From NCBI GenBank assembly GCA_907163345.1, contig CAJQUN010000003.1, positions 23,699,879 through 23,763,878 of the forward strand: a stretch of DNA of 64,000 nt, read 5' to 3'. This DNA is from Haberlea rhodopensis (lineage: Eukaryota; Streptophyta; Magnoliopsida; Lamiales; Gesneriaceae). A program made the position numbers and the translations under genes. Below the pieces are notes generated by a model. It had not been told where the DNA came from. It worked only from the letters and a program-made list of their open reading frames with translations, and ran no database searches. Positions 36,229 through 48,344 of the stretch are shown piece by piece. Position 1 is the first letter of the stretch; each line of letters opens with the position of its first letter.

Positions 36229-36854
36229 TGGTGTTTATAAGATCGAATTATAAAAGTGAGACCGTTCCACAACAAATGCCTTTATACCTTGGTGTGACTT
36301 CTCCTCTCTATAGTGCAACGTAGTTAATGCGTCTTAATTTTTTTTTAGAAACACAAATTATATATTTAAATTAATTCATATTTAATGTTGGTCCTATATG
36401 CGACAGTATGAGATAGAAAATACTGAAAATAAAGAATAAAAATGGACACCAGAATTTACATGGAAAACCCCTAAAAATTATTAAGGTAAAACCAAGGGCA
36501 AGATGAAAAGATTCCACTATAATATTTTGTGGGTTACAACATCTCACTATCTTTCAAAGAGAACAACACTCTAAATATAGATGAAAACTACCTCACACAT
36601 TTATAAAAATATACACTCAAATTTATATGTAAGAGATAACACTCAATGTTGGGATATCTGGAATGAAACCAGGGGAGCCCTATTTATAGGAGCTCCCCGA
36701 AGAGAATGACGTGTAAACTTTAAATGTTTACGCATCTGTCAACTGCTCACACCCCACCTGTACAAAACGAGTGAATTAAATGTTTTTTTTTTACTTTCTC
36801 CACTTTCTGATTGCCGACATTTAATTGGTAAGTTGAAATCCAACAATTGACGAA

Positions 36855-36954
36855 GTGTGATAGCTTAGTTAAAAATACACCCACTATGTAGGTCCTGGGC
36901 TCGAGTCATGTTTGTAGCATACCCCTCCCCTTTGTACTCATAAAAAGAAAAAAA
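36855..36954 (+). mobile_element. tRNA-derived SINE-like element
   Basis: A-box-like ATAGCTTAGTT (from 36860) is followed by a B-box GGGCTCGAGTCA (36897-36908), a pyrimidine-rich CCCCTCCCCTTTG and an A-rich tail (TAAAAAGAAAAAAA). Order and spacing fit a SINE. I found no clear target-site duplication. Confidence 0.5.
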
Positions 36955-37404
36955 CATAAATCCAAAAATTATGTACTTTGGCTCGATCAAACTCGTCTGA
37001 TTCAAATGGTTTCCAAGTACATTTGTAAAAGTTATTTATGTATTATACTTTTTTTCAGAAAAAAATCAATTTTTCAACACACCCTCTATCATTTGTTAAT
37101 GGTTTTTAATATAAAAAATATATTTAACTAGGTTTTGGATAGCATACCAGGTATTTGAACTGCCCCAAACTGGGTATACCACATCAAGGACTCAACTATC
37201 CTTGAGATCAGCAACAAATAAATCGTAACAATATATAAGACATTCATTCTTTTTCTGGTCCAAATTTATATTAGATCTCGATTGGTATCCACCATCAAAA
37301 TCAATCCTAATTATGAATTCAATAGTAATTGTGACACCTATACTATTCGTTAAGAAACTATCCTCTACAATAACTTTTGGATAAATAGCAGACACCATCA
37401 ACGT

Positions 37405-37874
37405 TCATCCATTTTAATACTTCACCCCCTAACAATTCAAAACGTGCATTTAATCCATAAACAATTTTAAGTAGTGCACTCAATAGTCAATCCCTTAAAT
37501 AATATTCGAAAACAGTTTTCCCGAATATTCTAACCGCAAATTCCCTTGATTGCGTCACACATGCCACTATTGAAGATATGTATGCCTTTTCATATACTTT
37601 ATATAGGAATTTACGAGTAAAATTCATCAATAGTTGGTATACTTGTAAAACTCATTTTCATGTATGTTCGGATGAGTATACTCGTAAAATTCCTGCAGCA
37701 AGTACATGAGAAGACATATACCATCGACTGTGGTATGCACGATGCGCGTGAGGAAATTTACGGTAAGAATATTCGAAAAATTGTTTCCGAATATTGTTTA
37801 AAGGGTTAAATATATATTCACAGAGTTAATCACATGTTTTGAAAGGTTAGAAGATGATGCTAAAATGGGTAAAT
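37405..37874. mobile_element. Fold-back element (long inverted-repeat MITE)
   Basis: The two halves are inverted copies of each other almost to the centre. Left-arm landmarks are CATTTTAATAC, CTAACAATTCAAAAC, CCCTTAAATAATATTCG, CCGAATATTCTAACCG and GGAATTTACGAGTA. Each has its complement in the same order on the right arm, ending in CTAAAATGGGTAAATG. The arms are about 200 bases each. There is no ORF. I could not fix the ends or a target-site duplication, so the superfamily is open. A transcript would fold into one long hairpin. Confidence 0.8.
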
Positions 37875-38301
37875 GTTAGAGAATATCCGTACACATAACT
37901 TTTTTGATGGTTCGTATGTTAATTTAAATACACACAATGCGTGTAAAAGTATCGCTACGATTATTCAAGATGTCATATTCGTGGACCATTTTATAATTAT
38001 TTATGTCCACATGTGGTAGGTGCCAACAATAAATAAATATAGTAAGATAAATGAATATCAGAGATATTACAATCTCACTACCAATTTTTTCCCCCCCTAT
38101 AACCCAACTCTTAAGTATCAATAGAAGAGTTACAATCCAAGCATCCAAACACAAGATAAGTCAATCTTGCAAATGGACAGAGGCTATTAAATTACATGAG
38201 CCAAAGTACTCTATTAGCCCATACTTGGTTTTTCAATATTACTTAAAAGAGGAAATTTAGAGCTTGGCCAACCATTCAGTTTCTTTCCGGCGGCATCGGA
38301 A
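37875..38301. other. Spacer and 3' UTR of the NAT6-like gene
   Basis: No gene is seen. The half next to 38301 is probably 3' UTR of the transporter gene. Confidence 0.5.
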
Positions 38302-41300
38302 TCAAACGGAAGGGAAATATTTGTTCAGATTGAAAGGCAGCGAATAGAATTCCTCGCTTCTATTATCGGTCTTAAAGGACCGGAATTTGTCCCACCAATG
38401 TTTGCCTCGATCTTTCCTTATTTGTGCATCCTTCTTGTGCAAAGTGTTGTCCAAGAAATATGCAACTATGCCAGCTACAAAAGCTTTCGATGAGAAGGGG
38501 ACGTTTACCATGTCGTTGAACTGGAGATGATGGGATAAAACAATTAGGACATAGAATGAAGAAAGACATCCTTCTCCTGTAACACACTTCAATCTCATTT
38601 CACAAGTTCCCTTTATAAACACACTATTTCCCATTCAAATTTTTTACCCCTCCAAAAAACAGGTCTACAATATTTTCAATTTTAAAATAATTTACAAACT
38701 ATTGACAAATTAAATAAACCAAAACAAAACAATTTTTCTCACGTTCTTAAAACATATTCCAAGAACAAATTCTTAATTTTTTTTTATCCAAGAATGCCCC
38801 AAAACAAAACCAGAGATCACCTAAATTTGCAGAGAAAAGAGACAGGCCAAAGAATGATATCATTTTTCTAATCGAAGTTTTCAAGAAATTCGTGTTCGAG
38901 CATACCTATCTAACATCTACCGTGAAAAACGTTTTTTTCAGGAAACAAAACCAAAGATACATCACATTCCATAGTTCATTTTCTGACATTTTTAGAAAAA
39001 AACACATTTTTAAAAAAAATTTCAAAGAATGCCTCGAAACAGAACGAGGCATCAACTAAAGTTCTCCAGGAAAGGAATAAAGAAAAAAGAAAGATATCAT
39101 TTTTCTAAGCCAAGAAGTTTACAAATTACAGGAAATTCATGTTCGCGCATACCCATCTGGATGTCGTGTTGACGGGTCCAAATCCTTCAATAGCAGTGTG
39201 TTCGTTGAAATACTGGGGCACAGACAAGCCCAGAAAAATAGAAAATCCCAAGATGAATTTCGTTCGGAAACTGTTGAGGTTGCAGAACTGGAGAAAACTT
39301 AAACCCGCAGAACCTGAATTCAAGATTAACACTCGAATTTCTCATAAAAATCATGCATATAAGAAACGGGCTCAGAAGGTTTGTCAGGATTCATGTTCAT
39401 ACCAACATAGGCAAAGAACAAACAGTACAAGGCAGCCACAATAGATGCCGGTATCGAAGCAAAGACAGCTCCAAATTTCCCTGCAAGTATAATTGTTGGT
39501 TGTTAAAGAGACTTGTTAATAAAATAAGTGATTAACAAACACAGATTGATAAGAGTGGAAAAATTTACCGAGTACGGAAAAGAAAAGCATGAATCCAGCA
39601 GATATTTGCACGACTCTTCGACTTCCAACACGTGTCAGCGCTAATAGACCGGCATTCTCACTAGATTGCAAATCAAGAAAAGGAAGATCTTTAGTCTAAG
39701 TCTGAATTAAGAAAAACAGACGGACTGTGCAGGAAATGATGGTGAATTTTTTACATGGAAACGGAAGATCCATTAGCAGTTCCAAACAAACCGGACAACA
39801 AGATTGCAACACCCTGTCATTCAGAGATGAGCCACAAAACAGTTATGTTCCAATAATAGTTCTTGTGGTTATCCAAAATAGACGAGACACACTATGAGAA
39901 TAATTAAGGAGAATATTACAAAAGTAATTATATGATAATAAACCTCGATGTAACACATGAAACTTATACAAGAATTTCAAGTGAGATTCTCTTGGAATGT
40001 TTTAAGTATGTAAATTTTATCTTTTCCTACTTTCTTTGATGAGCATAAGAAGTTACAAAATCTAAACTTGAAGTATTCAACATCCCGAGCCTAATTACCT
40101 GCCAGCCTACACCACGGCTGAGAATTGATGGTGGCAAAGGGGTTGCACTTGCATATCTGGACACAGCAATGAATCCACCAGTCGACTGCATTGAACATTT
40201 CAAAACATGTCAAGAAAAATTATGAGTTACAGCTGTTAAAATATAAAATTAGTGTGAGAGAGCATAAGATTTACATGGTTTGACCATGAAAAAACTATAT
40301 CCATGAGAGAGATGCCCACATGACTAAAATTGTTATTAAACTCGTAGTTCAGTTTTGAAGACCTAATATAGGTGATAAAACATGTTGGGGATAAACATGA
40401 TAGAAAGCAGTCTAACAAGATATTGACGATATTTTCTACAAATTATTTGATTTCTGATATTCCTTCCCTAATGTCGAGTATGGGCATACTTATTGCATTA
40501 TTCAGCTTAAGAAAATATCTTGAAGAATATCTTGCTTTATATTGTATACAAAGTCAGATAAACAAAGAGCGAATATATCTCATCTTCCATTCAGCATCAA
40601 CAAACAATCTATTTTATAAACTATAACCATGCTCACAAAAGGATAGATTATAGAGATCAATAAGGACGGATCAACATCCCTTATGTGACAATTAGACAGC
40701 CATAAGTTGATGCCTCTGTACACGAAAACTGAGACAGCCATAAGTTGATGCCGCTGTACACGAAAATTGTTCATCACACGGATACTATTCACCATGTTAA
40801 CAAGTTGGGGATAAATTTGGTAGAAAATACTTTTTTCAAACATATGAAATAAAATCGTATCAAAAGATATATAACAATCTTGATAAAGAGTCAGAGATCA
40901 AACTCATCAAAAGAATAGAACGCAAATAGGCTTTTTTCCTTTTGAAGAGTTAGAACAGCAAAGTGAAATCAATAATTGAAGTTTTGTTCTGCTTGATTTC
41001 ATAAGGAACACCAATAGATGACATAAAAAAATAATAGAAAATTTATTAGTAAAAGAGAAACTGAGGCCAAGACACACCTCTACAAGGGTAACAAATGCAG
41101 CCATCATCATTGCAAATACTTCACCAGCATCAAATGAAGGTGCTCCCCATTGAAAGGGATATGGAACTCTTATCCTGCATGTGCAAGGTCAACATACTCA
41201 TTAGATGCAGTCATTGCCAATAAACAGCAAGACAAATAGTTAGGGGAAGCTAATATTATATCGTTGTATATATCTCAATTTTACAACAATTATTTGGCGT

Positions 41301-44300
41301 GGGGAAAAATTTACATGGTTTTATGCAGGCTGAAAAAGTTTATAAAGAGAGATGAAAGGGCTGCTCCTCAACTCTACCCTTGATTCATACGTGACAGTGA
41401 CAAGTCAGAATGTTCGCAATTCACTCTTATGATGATTGAATCCTAAACTGCACAGAAAGGGATCTTCGCCTATCGGCCCTTATACTAAAATAATAGCTGT
41501 ATATCTCAAGCTCAAAAACACATGTGGTCGATCAAATAGAATCAAATTTATATCGAATTATAGTTTGCCATTGTGGATCAGTTGGTTTCCAAAGATTTAA
41601 GTCTCAGGTTCAAACCATACTTGGTAATGCATGGAAAAAGTAAAAAAAAAAAAATATATAAACTACCTCACATACAAATAAAGTGCCAAACAGAACATCT
41701 AATGACAACAATATGCAAATCGCTCACGATCATAGGATTAATAAATACGGTGATGATTAAGCAGAAACTTCTGCATACCATGGAGCAGCACCAATAAGTC
41801 CAGCACGATCAGTTCGGCAGCTTGTTTGGGTCTTCGGCGGCTTTCCATTATAGGCCCCACCCACGGTAAGTAGGTGTGCATATATCCACACAATTGTGAC
41901 CGAGAATATAACTGCAAATCGGTCAAAGATATTCTTTCCTGGACGTATGAAATGGGCCAAGTACTGCAACAAGAAGAAATTAAACTCTATTCAAGCACAT
42001 TCTATCGAGCAAATGCTGCAACAAAATGTAAACTAAAATCTATAATAACATTTACAACAGCAAGATTGCTTGGGCATAGAAATTTAAATATTATGAGAAA
42101 GCAATCTTCAATTAGTCCTATCAAAGCAAGAAGGTAATACGAAGTGGACTTGCAATCTAAGATGTCACCTGAGAAAAGATAACCAAAATGATGAGCTGTG
42201 GTAACCCAATCTCAACACAGTTGGCAACCTAAAAATCCAAGATAGCATTAAATCCAGTTGTTTCTTTATATCAGAAGGCAATCATGACAAATATATAGAG
42301 AATAACATAAAGAGTGAGAGTAATAAACCCTTGTTCATACCCCGGGGAATCCAAGCTCGTAGAGCCCAAAACCGGCAAGAGCCACCAAAGGAACAGCTGA
42401 AAGAGGACTCAGAAACCTGTAGTTACACATATTGGATTAGTAATAACTGAAACACTACAATAATTGAATATGTTTCACATGAAAATCTTATGTATTTGTG
42501 CGTGTGTCATCAATAGACTAATTAACTGTTGCATTCGTCAGAAAAAATATATTCAGTTATATCAATGAGGCATGGACCAAGTTACTTCATAACCCACTCA
42601 ATCACAAATATCATACTGTATTTAGCTGGATAAGATTACTTAATTGAGGACTAAATTAAGCCCAGATAGGTTTTTCTAGTAAACAAATTAAATTAAAAAC
42701 AAAACAAAACAAAATGTAATTAACTACAACCACATTTAATCAAGGTAACTCTTAGAGCACAAAATATGGTCTCTTATGGACCTACCAATTGACCCACCAA
42801 GCAATTGACCCTGCCCCACAAGCATCCAAATCATTAAGCATTCATTATCTAAACGAAAGCACCTGGTCAACAATAGGTGAGATTTCTCATTGTTACAAAA
42901 ACAAAAGAAATCTCAATCTTAAGATAACACTAGCTTTTGACGGGTTATTAGAACCTTGGTAACTGTGAAGCTGACCTAGTCAACAAGTGGATATGCAACT
43001 ACCTGCACTTTTATCCACTTGTACGGTAATATAAAGTAAATGGCTTAAATTGCAATCATTTTTTATCTATATTTCCATACACAATTGCTGAATAATTAGA
43101 TAAACATTTAGTATTTAAATCTGTGTGTTTAAACTTGGTATGATAATATTATAAGTTTGGTAGGATAATATCATCTAGAGATTTAGTTTGATTTAGATAG
43201 AGATAAACTAGGTAGTTACCTTCTATTAATCTTTATATTCACCTATAAATAGATAGACATTGTAACTCTTTCAATTATTCAATTATTAAAGAGTATTTTC
43301 AACTCTCAAATTATTTATTTTCTACATGGTACCAAAGCCCAGATTGAAAAACTAGGGTTAAAGTTTATCAAACCCTAGCCGCCAGCAAGTTGTTGCTATC
43401 TCAACTTAATCGCCGGCGGCTAGGCCTATAGCAGTAGTTGTAGAGTCAAAACAGTTCTTTGCCATCAAGCCTTTTATCTTTTCATTTTTTTCCCCTAAAG
43501 AATCCAGCCATCCAGATTCTAATTGCCCGATCGTATCTTGGGTTCAATGTCATACCCATTGCGATTTTTTCTTCTCTGTCCAGAATAAATTCTCGATTTT
43601 TTGATACAATATTCAGAAAGTTTTTGCTACAATAACTTCGGACTGTTTGCTAATACCTTGCTACAGTAACCTCGCGATTGTTTGCTTTTTTCTCCGTCCA
43701 TAGCAGCACTCAATTTGCAAAATTCAGCGCAAACCACAACCTTTTGATGGTAAAAATGGCTTTTTCTGGGGCATTTTCGGGAACAGCGGTAGTTCTAGTT
43801 CATCGAACTCCTCTAATGTTTTGTCTCAGGCGCCCACCTTTATCCACTGTCGTGCTTGATTCTACAACTCTACAAATCCCAAAAGAGGAGGAGACGCGGA
43901 CTAGAAGACAAAGACTCCCAAAATAGGAGGAGACGAAGAGTAGCATAAGCAAGCCCCCAAAAGAGGAGGAGATGCAGTCTAGCAGACGCAGACTCCCAAA
44001 AGAGGAACAAACACACACTATCAGAGGCAGACTCCCAAAAGGAGAGGAGACGGAGAGGAGACGCGGACTCCCAAAAGAGGAGGAGACACAACCTAGCAGA
44101 CGCAAACTCCAAGAAAAGTGAAAAGACTCCAAGAAAGATGAGGAAATTTCAAACAGATTTTGAAGGCAAGTTGAGCATAATTGATATACATGCATCAATT
44201 TGAGGGGGGAGTGTTGAATAATTAGATAAAGATTTAATATTTAAAAATCTTTGTGTTTAAACTTGGTGGGATAATATTATAAGCTTGGTAGGATAATATT

Positions 44301-47300
44301 ATCTAGAGATTTAGTTTGATTTGATTTAGAGAGAGATAAATTAGGTAGTTTCCTTCTATTAATCTTTATATTCACCTATAAATAGATATGCATTGCAATT
44401 CTTTTAATTATTCAATTATTAAAGAGTATTTTCAACTCTCGAATTATTTATTTCCTACATGGTATCAGAGCAAGTGAATGATATTAGATATAATACGAGA
44501 TTGACTTTTCTCATCTCCAGACATCTCATCATCAAGATTGGTCTCATCAACCTCTATAGTCAAGCTGGAGGGGAGTATATAATATCAAATCTATTGTTGA
44601 AGACTCATTCACTCTAGAAGAGGAGGAGACGCAGACTAGCAGATGCAGACTCCCAAAAGAGGAGGGGACGCAGACTAGCAGACGCAGACTCCCAAAAAAG
44701 AGGGGACGCAAACTCCAAGAAAATGAGCAATACTCCGAGAAAGAGGAGGAAGTCTCAAATAGATTTTGATAACATCTTGACAAAGGCTCTTCACTATCCT
44801 AAATTTGAAGACCTGAGTTCCAAGCTGAGCATGATAAACATATATGGCTCAGCTTGATGATGAGTGTTGAATGATAGATAAAGATGACTAAAGCTTTACT
44901 TATCAAGAACTCAAGATAAAATATTAGTATTTTAATATTCATAGGAGTGTTGATAAGTTTGCTAGGATTTGATTTTATCACATTTTTTTAGATTAGATTG
45001 TTTCCTTGATTATAGTAGATTGTTTCCTTGATTCTAGTTATTAGGAGTCTATATAAAGATGCATTGTATCTCTTTTATTATTATTCCGAAATAAGAGTTC
45101 CATACTCCAACATTCTGTTATTCTACAATAATCAAGGGGAGGAAAATACAGCTTCAACTCCAAACATGGCCCTGTCCCACAAGTCTCCAGACATAAATCT
45201 CCATTCAAATTATGGTTTGGGTTCTTACCTTTTGCCCACTAGTAATCATTAAATCATAAATGTGCTGATGCATCATTAAAATTAAAGAAGAGAATCAGAC
45301 GATTTATGTGGGGAAATATTATCTTTCATTGCTATGTTATTTCTCGGTCATTAATAACTTTTTATACAACCAAGGGCTATCACTGGTTTCTCTTTCTCAT
45401 TTCCACTTAAAATGTCATAATGATCTTCAAAATAGCATGCGTACAAAGACAGAACAGTGCAAGTACAGGCAAGAACGACAACATTATATCACTTATAACA
45501 TAACAATCTAAGTTCTCCGAGCTTGGATGAAACTGGTGATATGCATATCAAGAACACAATTTATATCAAACCTTACAACGTTTCTCCAAAGACCACTGAA
45601 ACCGAGAACTATCTGAATTGTGGAGGCAACAATGAATGCACCCTGCGTGGCCCGCATTATCTTCTTGAACTTCTGCATCATCATTCACATAAAAAAAAAA
45701 ATTTGGTAAGAGAAAATATATTATTGAAGGGAGTACAAGTGTACTCCAACCCAATACAAGAACAAAAACAAAAAGAATTACAAAACATAGACCCAAAACA
45801 GCCCTATATCTAAAGCAAAAGGTGTACCAACAGTGCATCGAAGAATCTAACAAAGTAACCAAAGGATAAAGAGAAAACTAAAGCACCAACAACGAATATA
45901 AAACTGCAACCACCCAACAAGAGGAACAAATAACTTGAACCAGCAGCAAAACCTATCCATCCAGCACCAACAACTTAACAGCCTCCAATACACCAATGCG
46001 ATAAGCAACTGCGTCAAATGTCTTCATATAACTGGAGGACAACATGACTCACTCCCCTTCCAGCAAGTTGCCAACTTGATCTTCCCAGATAATTTGGTAC
46101 TGCCAAGCCACGGAGGACAAACAAAATAAACTTCTACCAGCCCACATAAGCATCGACACATGTTTTCTTGTCGAGACAATAACACTATCTCGGTTTCCCA
46201 TCAGAAATACACTGGAAAACAAAATCAGTGTTCACAAACCAATCCCTCAATGTATAATTACGCACCGAAATAGAAGAAGACAACCAGGACCAAAGTCGGA
46301 CTTTGATTTCCTCTACCACTTTATCAGTAGAAAGTTCCATTCCTTTAAATAAAGTTTCATTCCCCGGTTTCCACAAGCTCCACACAATACAATGCCACAA
46401 CCCCTTCCACAAGTTACATCTCCGGAATGGATTCAACTCTCGATGTTGAATCAAGTGATGCTCAATAATATTATGTCCCACCGTAAACTCCAAACCACTC
46501 GTAACAATTCTTCCAAACACAGTTTGTAAAAGAACAAACCAAAAATAAATGACTAACATCCTCATTATAGAATACACACCCAACACCATTACCAACATCC
46601 AAAATATTCCTTCTGAGTAAGTTCATTTTTAGTAGGCACTCAATTAAGGACTAGTTCCACACAAAGCAATTAACATTACTTGGTACTCCTTGAATCCAGA
46701 TGAGTTTACACACAGAACCAGGCTTAACCGAACCGCTGTCACCAAGATTAACCGAATCGCTATTCACATTTAAAATAATTAGCAGGGAAAAAAATATAAG
46801 CATTATAAACCCTCCAGCATTTCTTTGTTTCCAATTCTTTCACAACTATATAGCTTAAAATTGGGGAAAGCCTATATATTAGCCGAAACAAGCACCACAG
46901 CACACGGCTTAATGTTAGCAAACAGGATTACAAAATACAACAGAGATAGTATGAAGATCACAAACCGAAATAGGATCTGGATCACTCCATCTTCCGGACA
47001 GGATTATGGAAATCGTGGGAGCCACAAAGGTGTATGATCCTCCAATTACAACAGGTAATCTGGTTCCAAACCATGTTTGTAACAGAGTATTCAACCCGGC
47101 AACAAAAAGTAGAGTCTGAATAACTTGTGCTTTCTCACCCTAAAGGCACGTACAAGGGTGCATAAGGAATACAAAATCAAGTAGAAACAAACTTCAAGAA
47201 AATATAAGCACTTGAACACTCACATTTCCTCCTCCCATTTGAGGGACCAGGGCAGTGGGTATGATGACGGTTGTACCAAGCATCACAAGATAATGTTGAA

Positions 47301-48331
47301 ATCCAAGAATGATGGCCTCAGCTGCAAAACAAAAAAACAAGTCAAATGATTCAAACAGAACCCATACATTTGGAAAGATAGACACCATCGATTAAGTCAC
47401 TAATCATTTCAAAGCTATTAGCCCAAAAAGGGGACAAGATATACTTGATGCTCGTAAATGCGTTACTGCTTGATGACTTTACCATGCCTCAAATGAGGAT
47501 AATTAATTCAGGTTATCATAGAAATCCGAACCAAAACATTCAATGGTTATCTTGAGTATTAAATATAACAAAATATTGTCAAACCAGGATCCTCAAAATT
47601 TAAAAAGTGCACAAGCCCCCAAAGAAGGAAAACTAAAAAAGGGGTCTATCTCAGGTATCGAACCGAACTCTATTTGAATAGCCAGAAAAGCACATTAAAC
47701 CATTACACAACATACTATTTACAAAACACAAAGAATATAGCAAGTGAAAGCATCAGTTCCAGAAAGGTAGATTCAGATTCAAACATGACATTCAATAACA
47801 AAGGCTAAAGTAGATGTAAAATCTTTTGATCAACAAAAAGTGAACATTAAAAAATCTCAGAAAAGGGCAGGAAAGTGTGGATAGATTTCCAAGAATCAGA
47901 TCAACGTAGATACTAGTCGACCAGGAAAGAGAAATGCATAAAGTCCGTATAGAGTAACACATATTGCTTAAAAGTGGCTCCACACAGGTATTCTGCAACA
48001 CTTTCTCCCAGAACCTTGAAAAAAACTGCCCCAAGAATATATCATTCAATGAATCAAATAAAGATGACAAAGAAAAGGAAAGCTAAAACGAATTACCTCT
48101 CCAACAAAAAAAGCAAAAATAGGAAAACCCCAAGATAGCTCAGAATCCACCACTGTATGCTAAATTTCACAAGAATATACTAAATAAAGTGAAGAGAAAG
48201 TGTCTAATTCCATAGAATAGAGACTAACGCCAAGGAGGAGGGCTGGTAATGCAATAAGAAACATTTGGAAGCTGATCTTTTGGTGGGTGTGGGGCTGGCT
48301 CATCTGCCTTCGGTGCTGCTCCCCCTGCCAT
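38302..48331 (-). CDS. NAT6: Nucleobase-ascorbate transporter, NAT6-like
   Basis: Fourteen exons read downward: 48331-48229, 47321-47224, 47139-46966, 45672-45572, 42416-42341, 42228-42169, 41963-41779, 41174-41078, 40185-40099, 39813-39755, 39660-39569, 39480-39403, 39313-39153 and 38520-38302. All splice sites are GT-AG and frames join cleanly to 529 aa (Arabidopsis NAT6 is about 532). The N-terminus MAGGAAPKADEPAPHPPKDQ is family-typical. The QH motif (LGFQHYLVM) and the NAT signature ENAGLLALTR, spliced across exons 10 and 11, are intact. Other hallmarks are VVIGGSYTFV, GGAYN, TSCRTDRAG, and the C-terminus NKYFPSV. This is a multi-pass membrane symporter, probably for purines or uracil; plant NATs have not been shown to carry ascorbate. 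Transposons fill introns 3 (46965-45673) and 4 (45571-42417), but no exon is damaged. Confidence 0.96.
41566..41654 (+). mobile_element. tRNA-derived SINE in a NAT6 intron
   Basis: A-box TGGATCAGTTGG (41574-41585), B-box GGTTCAAACCA (41608-41618) and a poly(A) tail of about 13 bases ending at 41654. The A-to-B spacing is that of a tRNA gene. It lies in antisense to the gene, between exons 7 and 8. A clear target-site duplication was not found. Confidence 0.7.
43086..43326 (+). mobile_element. Copia-type LTR, first copy
   Basis: 241 bases starting TGCTGAATAATTAG and ending CTACA. It is about 90% identical by eye to the LTR at 44212-44459: same TATTAATCTTTATATTCACC and TATAAATAGATA promoter-like block. 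It is followed directly by TGGTACCAAAGCCC, a mutated primer-binding site (methionine initiator tRNA type). It sits in NAT6 intron 4, antisense to the gene. Confidence 0.88.
43327..44211 (+). mobile_element. Non-coding internal region of the LTR element, with tandem repeats
   Basis: The region begins with the primer-binding site and ends with the polypurine tract TTTGAGGGGGGAG immediately before the next LTR. It has no gag or pol ORF. From about 43870 to 44110 it carries about six imperfect copies of a 35-40 base unit with CTCCCAAAAGAGGAGGAGAC and CTAGCAGACGCAGA. The element is therefore non-autonomous (TRIM-like). Confidence 0.8.
44212..44459 (+). mobile_element. Copia-type LTR, second copy
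   Basis: 248 bases, TGTTGAATAATTAG to TTTCCTACA. It is preceded by a polypurine tract and followed by an intact primer-binding site TGGTATCAGAGC (44460-44471). It thus serves as 3' LTR for the upstream unit and 5' LTR for the downstream one. Confidence 0.9.
44460..45128 (+). mobile_element. Second, shorter internal region and a divergent third LTR
   Basis: After TGGTATCAGAGC comes about 400 bases with two or three copies of the same CCCAAAAGAGGAGG unit (44612-44720). Next is a short remnant of the Ty1/copia pol C-terminus, readable as LTKALHYPKFEDLSSKL (about 44770-44830). A purine stretch GATGATGAG leads into TGTTGAATGATAG at 44863. The following 260 bases end in TTCTACA and look like an LTR of a related but different family. 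The borders of this third LTR are less sure. Confidence 0.6.
45690..46650 (-). mobile_element. Degenerate L1-type LINE, 3' end
   Basis: On the minus strand the translation shows a decayed zf-RVT region (VSHLFLVCSF and CVWKN in different frames), then HCIVWSLWKPGNETLFKGMEL and VVEEIKVRLWSW, which is the usual C-terminal end of plant L1 ORF2. Stops and frameshifts break it. The 3' UTR follows with GGTTGGAGTACACTTGTACTCC and TAATATATTTTCTC, typical of plant LINE tails. It lies in sense with the NAT6-like gene, ending about 20 bases from the exon 4 splice acceptor. Confidence 0.75.
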
Positions 48332-48344
48332 TTCTCTACTCTCT

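Larger units (their letters stand above)
35974..37404. other. Spacer upstream of the DUF4228 gene
   Basis: It contains the DUF4228 promoter region, an AT microsatellite (36202-36228), and a stretch at about 36370-36760 with LTR-like features (TGGAAAACCCC near 36461, a CTATTTATAGGAGCTCCCC block near 36680) that I cannot bound. A SINE-like piece is also present. No gene is seen. Confidence 0.45.

Noticed and set aside
36370..36760. Possible solo LTR
   Set aside because: It has an LTR-like GGAAAACCCC block and a TATTTATAGGAGCTCCCC block, but I could not find terminal TG/CA ends, a target duplication or a second copy.
43870..44198. Minus-strand ORFs with a repeated LLLFWESAS peptide in NAT6 intron 4
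   Set aside because: They arise from a purine-rich tandem repeat inside an LTR element, in the antisense strand; no domain and no start context.
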